From: Erythrobacter dokdonensis DSW-74
GTDB lineage: Bacteria; Pseudomonadota; Alphaproteobacteria; Sphingomonadales; Sphingomonadaceae
DNA: 64,000 bases
Assembly (NCBI RefSeq): GCF_001677335.1
Contig: NZ_LZYB01000006.1
Span: 248,001-312,000 of the forward strand
Reading direction: 5' to 3'
In this document: positions 62,289-64,000 of the stretch, piece by piece
Layout: every line of letters begins with the position of its first letter
How positions within the stretch are numbered: position 1 is the stretch's first letter
Program-made: the position numbers and the translations under genes
The notes under the pieces: model-generated
The model's input: only the letters and a program-made list of their open reading frames with translations
Told to the model about the DNA's origin: nothing
Databases searched by the model: none

Positions 62289-63052
62289 CGGCTTTCGCCG
62301 GCAAGGTCGCCATCGTCACCGGGGCGAGCAGCGGGATCGGCGCGGCGACCGCGCGCCTGTTGGCGGAGCGCGGGGCCGCGGTGGTGCTCGCCGCCCGGCG
62401 CGAGGAGGCGATTGCGGCGCTTGCCGAGGAGATCGCGAGGGCCGGGGGCAGGGCCAGCCACATCCGCACCGACGTCAGCGATGCAGGCGAGGTCGCAGCG
62501 ATGGTTGCCTGCGCCGTCGAAACTTACGGGCGGCTCGATATTGCGGTCAATAATGCCGGGATCGGCACGCAGGTTCATTCGATCCTCGATCTGCCCGACG
62601 ATTACTGGGACCGTGTGCAAGCCACCAATCTCAAGGGCAATTTCCTGTGCCTCAAGCATCAGGCGCGCGCGATGCTGGCGGCTGGTCATGGCGGGGCGAT
62701 CATCAATGTCGGCTCGGTCAACACTTTCCTCGGCTGTCCGGGCGCGGCTGCATATTGCGCGTCCAAGGCGGGACCACTGGCGCTGACGACCAGCGCATCT
62801 GCCGAACTGGCCGCGCAGGGCATCAGGGTCAATCTCGTGTGCCCCGGCGTGACCGACACCCCGATGCACCACGAGATCAAGGCCAATCTCGGGCCCGAAG
62901 CCTTCGAGGGCATGAAGGCGCAGACCCATCAGCGCCGGATCGGAGATCCTGCCGAAATCGCCCGCGCCATCGCCTTCCTCGCCTCGGACGAAGCCAGCTT
63001 CATCACCGGCACCACGCTGACCGCCGATGGCGGCTTTCACCTCACGCTTTGA
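62285..63052 (+). CDS. Short-chain dehydrogenase/reductase 2 of the operon
   Basis: This 255-residue classical SDR has IVTGASSGIGAATARLLA, serine in NVGSVNTF, YCASKAG (catalytic Tyr/Lys) and VCPGVTDTPMHHEI. The GTG start overlaps the preceding stop (GTGA). It is about as divergent from SDR 1 as any two family members, so it probably acts on a different group or stereoisomer. The sulfotransferase follows 13 bp downstream. Confidence 0.9.
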   Translation: MTAFAGKVAIVTGASSGIGAATARLLAERGAAVVLAARREEAIAALAEEIARAGGRASHIRTDVSDAGEVAAMVACAVETYGRLDIAVNNAGIGTQVHSILDLPDDYWDRVQATNLKGNFLCLKHQARAMLAAGHGGAIINVGSVNTFLGCPGAAAYCASKAGPLALTTSASAELAAQGIRVNLVCPGVTDTPMHHEIKANLGPEAFEGMKAQTHQRRIGDPAEIARAIAFLASDEASFITGTTLTADGGFHLTL

Positions 63053-63065
63053 AAGAGGTCTCCCC

Positions 63066-64000
63066 ATGCTGATCCGCAAGCCCGAAAAGACCATCCGCAC
63101 CTGGCACACCGACAGCCGCGTCTGGGACAACTTCGAACTGCGCGCAGGCGATATCATTGTCTGCACGCCGCCCAAGACCGGCACGACCTGGACGCAGCGG
63201 ATCGTCGGGATGCTGCTCGCGCAATCGGCCGAGCCGCGCCAGATCATGGAAGAGCAGCCCTGGCTCGATGCGCGCTTCATCCCGACGAATGAGGTGGTCG
63301 CTGCACTGTCTGCCTTCGAAGGACGGCGCGGGCTCAAGAGCCATTCCCCGCTCAGCGCCCTGCCGCTGCACGATGATGTGCTCTACATCAATGTCGCGCG
63401 CGACCCGCGCGATGCGGTGATGTCGTTCCACAATCACAACCTGAACTTCACCGACGAATTTCTGGCGGGCATGGATCAGACCGGCCTCGAGGATCCCCTG
63501 ATCGCCGCTCCGTTCCCGCGCGCGCTCGAAGACCCGCGGGCGTTCTTCCGGCGCTGGCTGCGCGATCCCGCATACGCGCCGTTCGACGACTTCACGATCG
63601 CCGAATTCTGCGAGATCGAGAACAGCTTCTGGGAAGCGCGCGAGCGCCCCAACGTTCTGCTGGTCCACTACAATGATCTCAAGGCCGACCGCGAAGGCGA
63701 GATGCGCCGGATCGCCCAATTCTGCGGAATAGAGACGCCCGAGCCGCTGTTTGCCGAGATGGTCGAAGCGGCGGGCTTTTCCAGCATGAAGCGCCATGGC
63801 GCGCAGCTTCTGGGCCTTGCCGAAGTGGCCTTCAAGGGCGGGGCCGATTCCTTCCTCCACAAGGGCACGAACGAACGCTGGCGCGCGGTTCTGACCGACC
63901 AGGACCTGGCTGATTACCGCGCGGCGCTGGAGGCGCGCCTTCCTGCCGATCTTGCACGCTGGCTGGAGCATGGAAGGCTGGGCGATGAACAGACCCTGCC
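63066..64000 (+). CDS. Sulfotransferase, partial at right edge
   Basis: A PAPS-dependent sulfotransferase starts at MLIRKPEKTIRTWHTDSRVW and continues past the end of the window (311 codons visible, no stop). The 5'-phosphosulfate-binding motif TPPKTGTTWTQRIV lies near residues 36-49 and the 3'-phosphate motif NVARDPRDAVMSF near residue 110. This is cytosolic-type sulfotransferase architecture, which usually sulfates alcohols or phenols. It fits a pathway ending in sulfation of a hydroxylated product made by the SDRs. Confidence 0.9.
   Translation, partial: MLIRKPEKTIRTWHTDSRVWDNFELRAGDIIVCTPPKTGTTWTQRIVGMLLAQSAEPRQIMEEQPWLDARFIPTNEVVAALSAFEGRRGLKSHSPLSALPLHDDVLYINVARDPRDAVMSFHNHNLNFTDEFLAGMDQTGLEDPLIAAPFPRALEDPRAFFRRWLRDPAYAPFDDFTIAEFCEIENSFWEARERPNVLLVHYNDLKADREGEMRRIAQFCGIETPEPLFAEMVEAAGFSSMKRHGAQLLGLAEVAFKGGADSFLHKGTNERWRAVLTDQDLADYRAALEARLPADLARWLEHGRLGDEQTL

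Noticed and set aside
1..64000. CRISPR array, insertion sequence or prophage
   Set aside because: No regularly spaced direct repeats, transposase, integrase or phage structural genes were seen in any frame.

Overview
The window looks like chromosomal DNA of an aerobic anoxygenic phototroph of the Sphingomonadales, most likely an Erythrobacter/Porphyrobacter-type member of the Erythrobacteraceae. The reasons are the high GC content, a photosynthesis gene cluster in the order bchIDO, crtCDF, bchCXYZ, pufBALM with no pufC after pufM, CrtJ/PpsR-type TGT-N12-ACA sites, an alphaproteobacterial Fur/Mur-type box, and many Sphingomonad-style TonB and outer-membrane genes. The genus assignment is inference; no rRNA is present. 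No insertion sequence, prophage or CRISPR array was seen.

Region 1 (about 0.2-17.3 kb) is the photosynthesis cluster. A leftward run crtF, bchCXYZ, pufBALM encodes carotenoid O-methylation, the chlorin-to-bacteriochlorin reductase, the C3 dehydrogenase, LH1 and the reaction-centre L and M subunits. Rightward crtD and crtC are transcribed divergently from crtF. Two divergent L,D-transpeptidase genes and a small membrane-protein gene lie between crtC and the leftward bchI-bchD-bchO Mg-chelatase operon. PpsR-like palindromes sit in the crtF/crtD and crtF/bchC gaps.

Region 2 (17.4-25.5 kb) holds a ferric-iron ABC transporter (permease, ATPase, binding lipoprotein with a Fur-like box), a ferredoxin-NADP reductase, an acyl-CoA dehydrogenase, an SDR and an aldo/keto reductase.

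Region 3 (25.5-42.8 kb) is regulatory and envelope-related. It has an OmpR-type regulator with a degenerate receiver, a histidine kinase/response regulator pair divergent from an EF-hand protein, a fatty-acid-hydroxylase-type membrane enzyme and an esterase lipoprotein. Next comes a winged-helix regulator next to a porin, a serine hydrolase and an MscS channel, with a shared CCCAAAATGGG motif that recurs near 37.5 kb. A beta-helix lipoprotein/TonB receptor pair and a TPR protein are separated by an AT-rich island full of nested inverted repeats.

Region 4 (43.0-54.7 kb) is a compact type IV secretion locus (virB1, 2, 3, 4, 6, 9, 10, 11) with no recognisable virB5, virB7, virB8 or virD4. It is followed by ppk and ppx. 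A perfect parS (ParB-binding) palindrome lies inside virB6. Then come a YhhQ-type transporter and tRNA-Arg(TCT).

Region 5 (55.8-64.0 kb) has a large SARP/BTAD-TolB-TPR regulator followed by a structured leader with three hairpins. The leader precedes a tightly packed operon of NTF2/SnoaL-like proteins, a three-domain NTF2/SMP-30/NTF2 secreted protein, two SDRs and a sulfotransferase that runs off the window. I do not recognise this combination as a described pathway.
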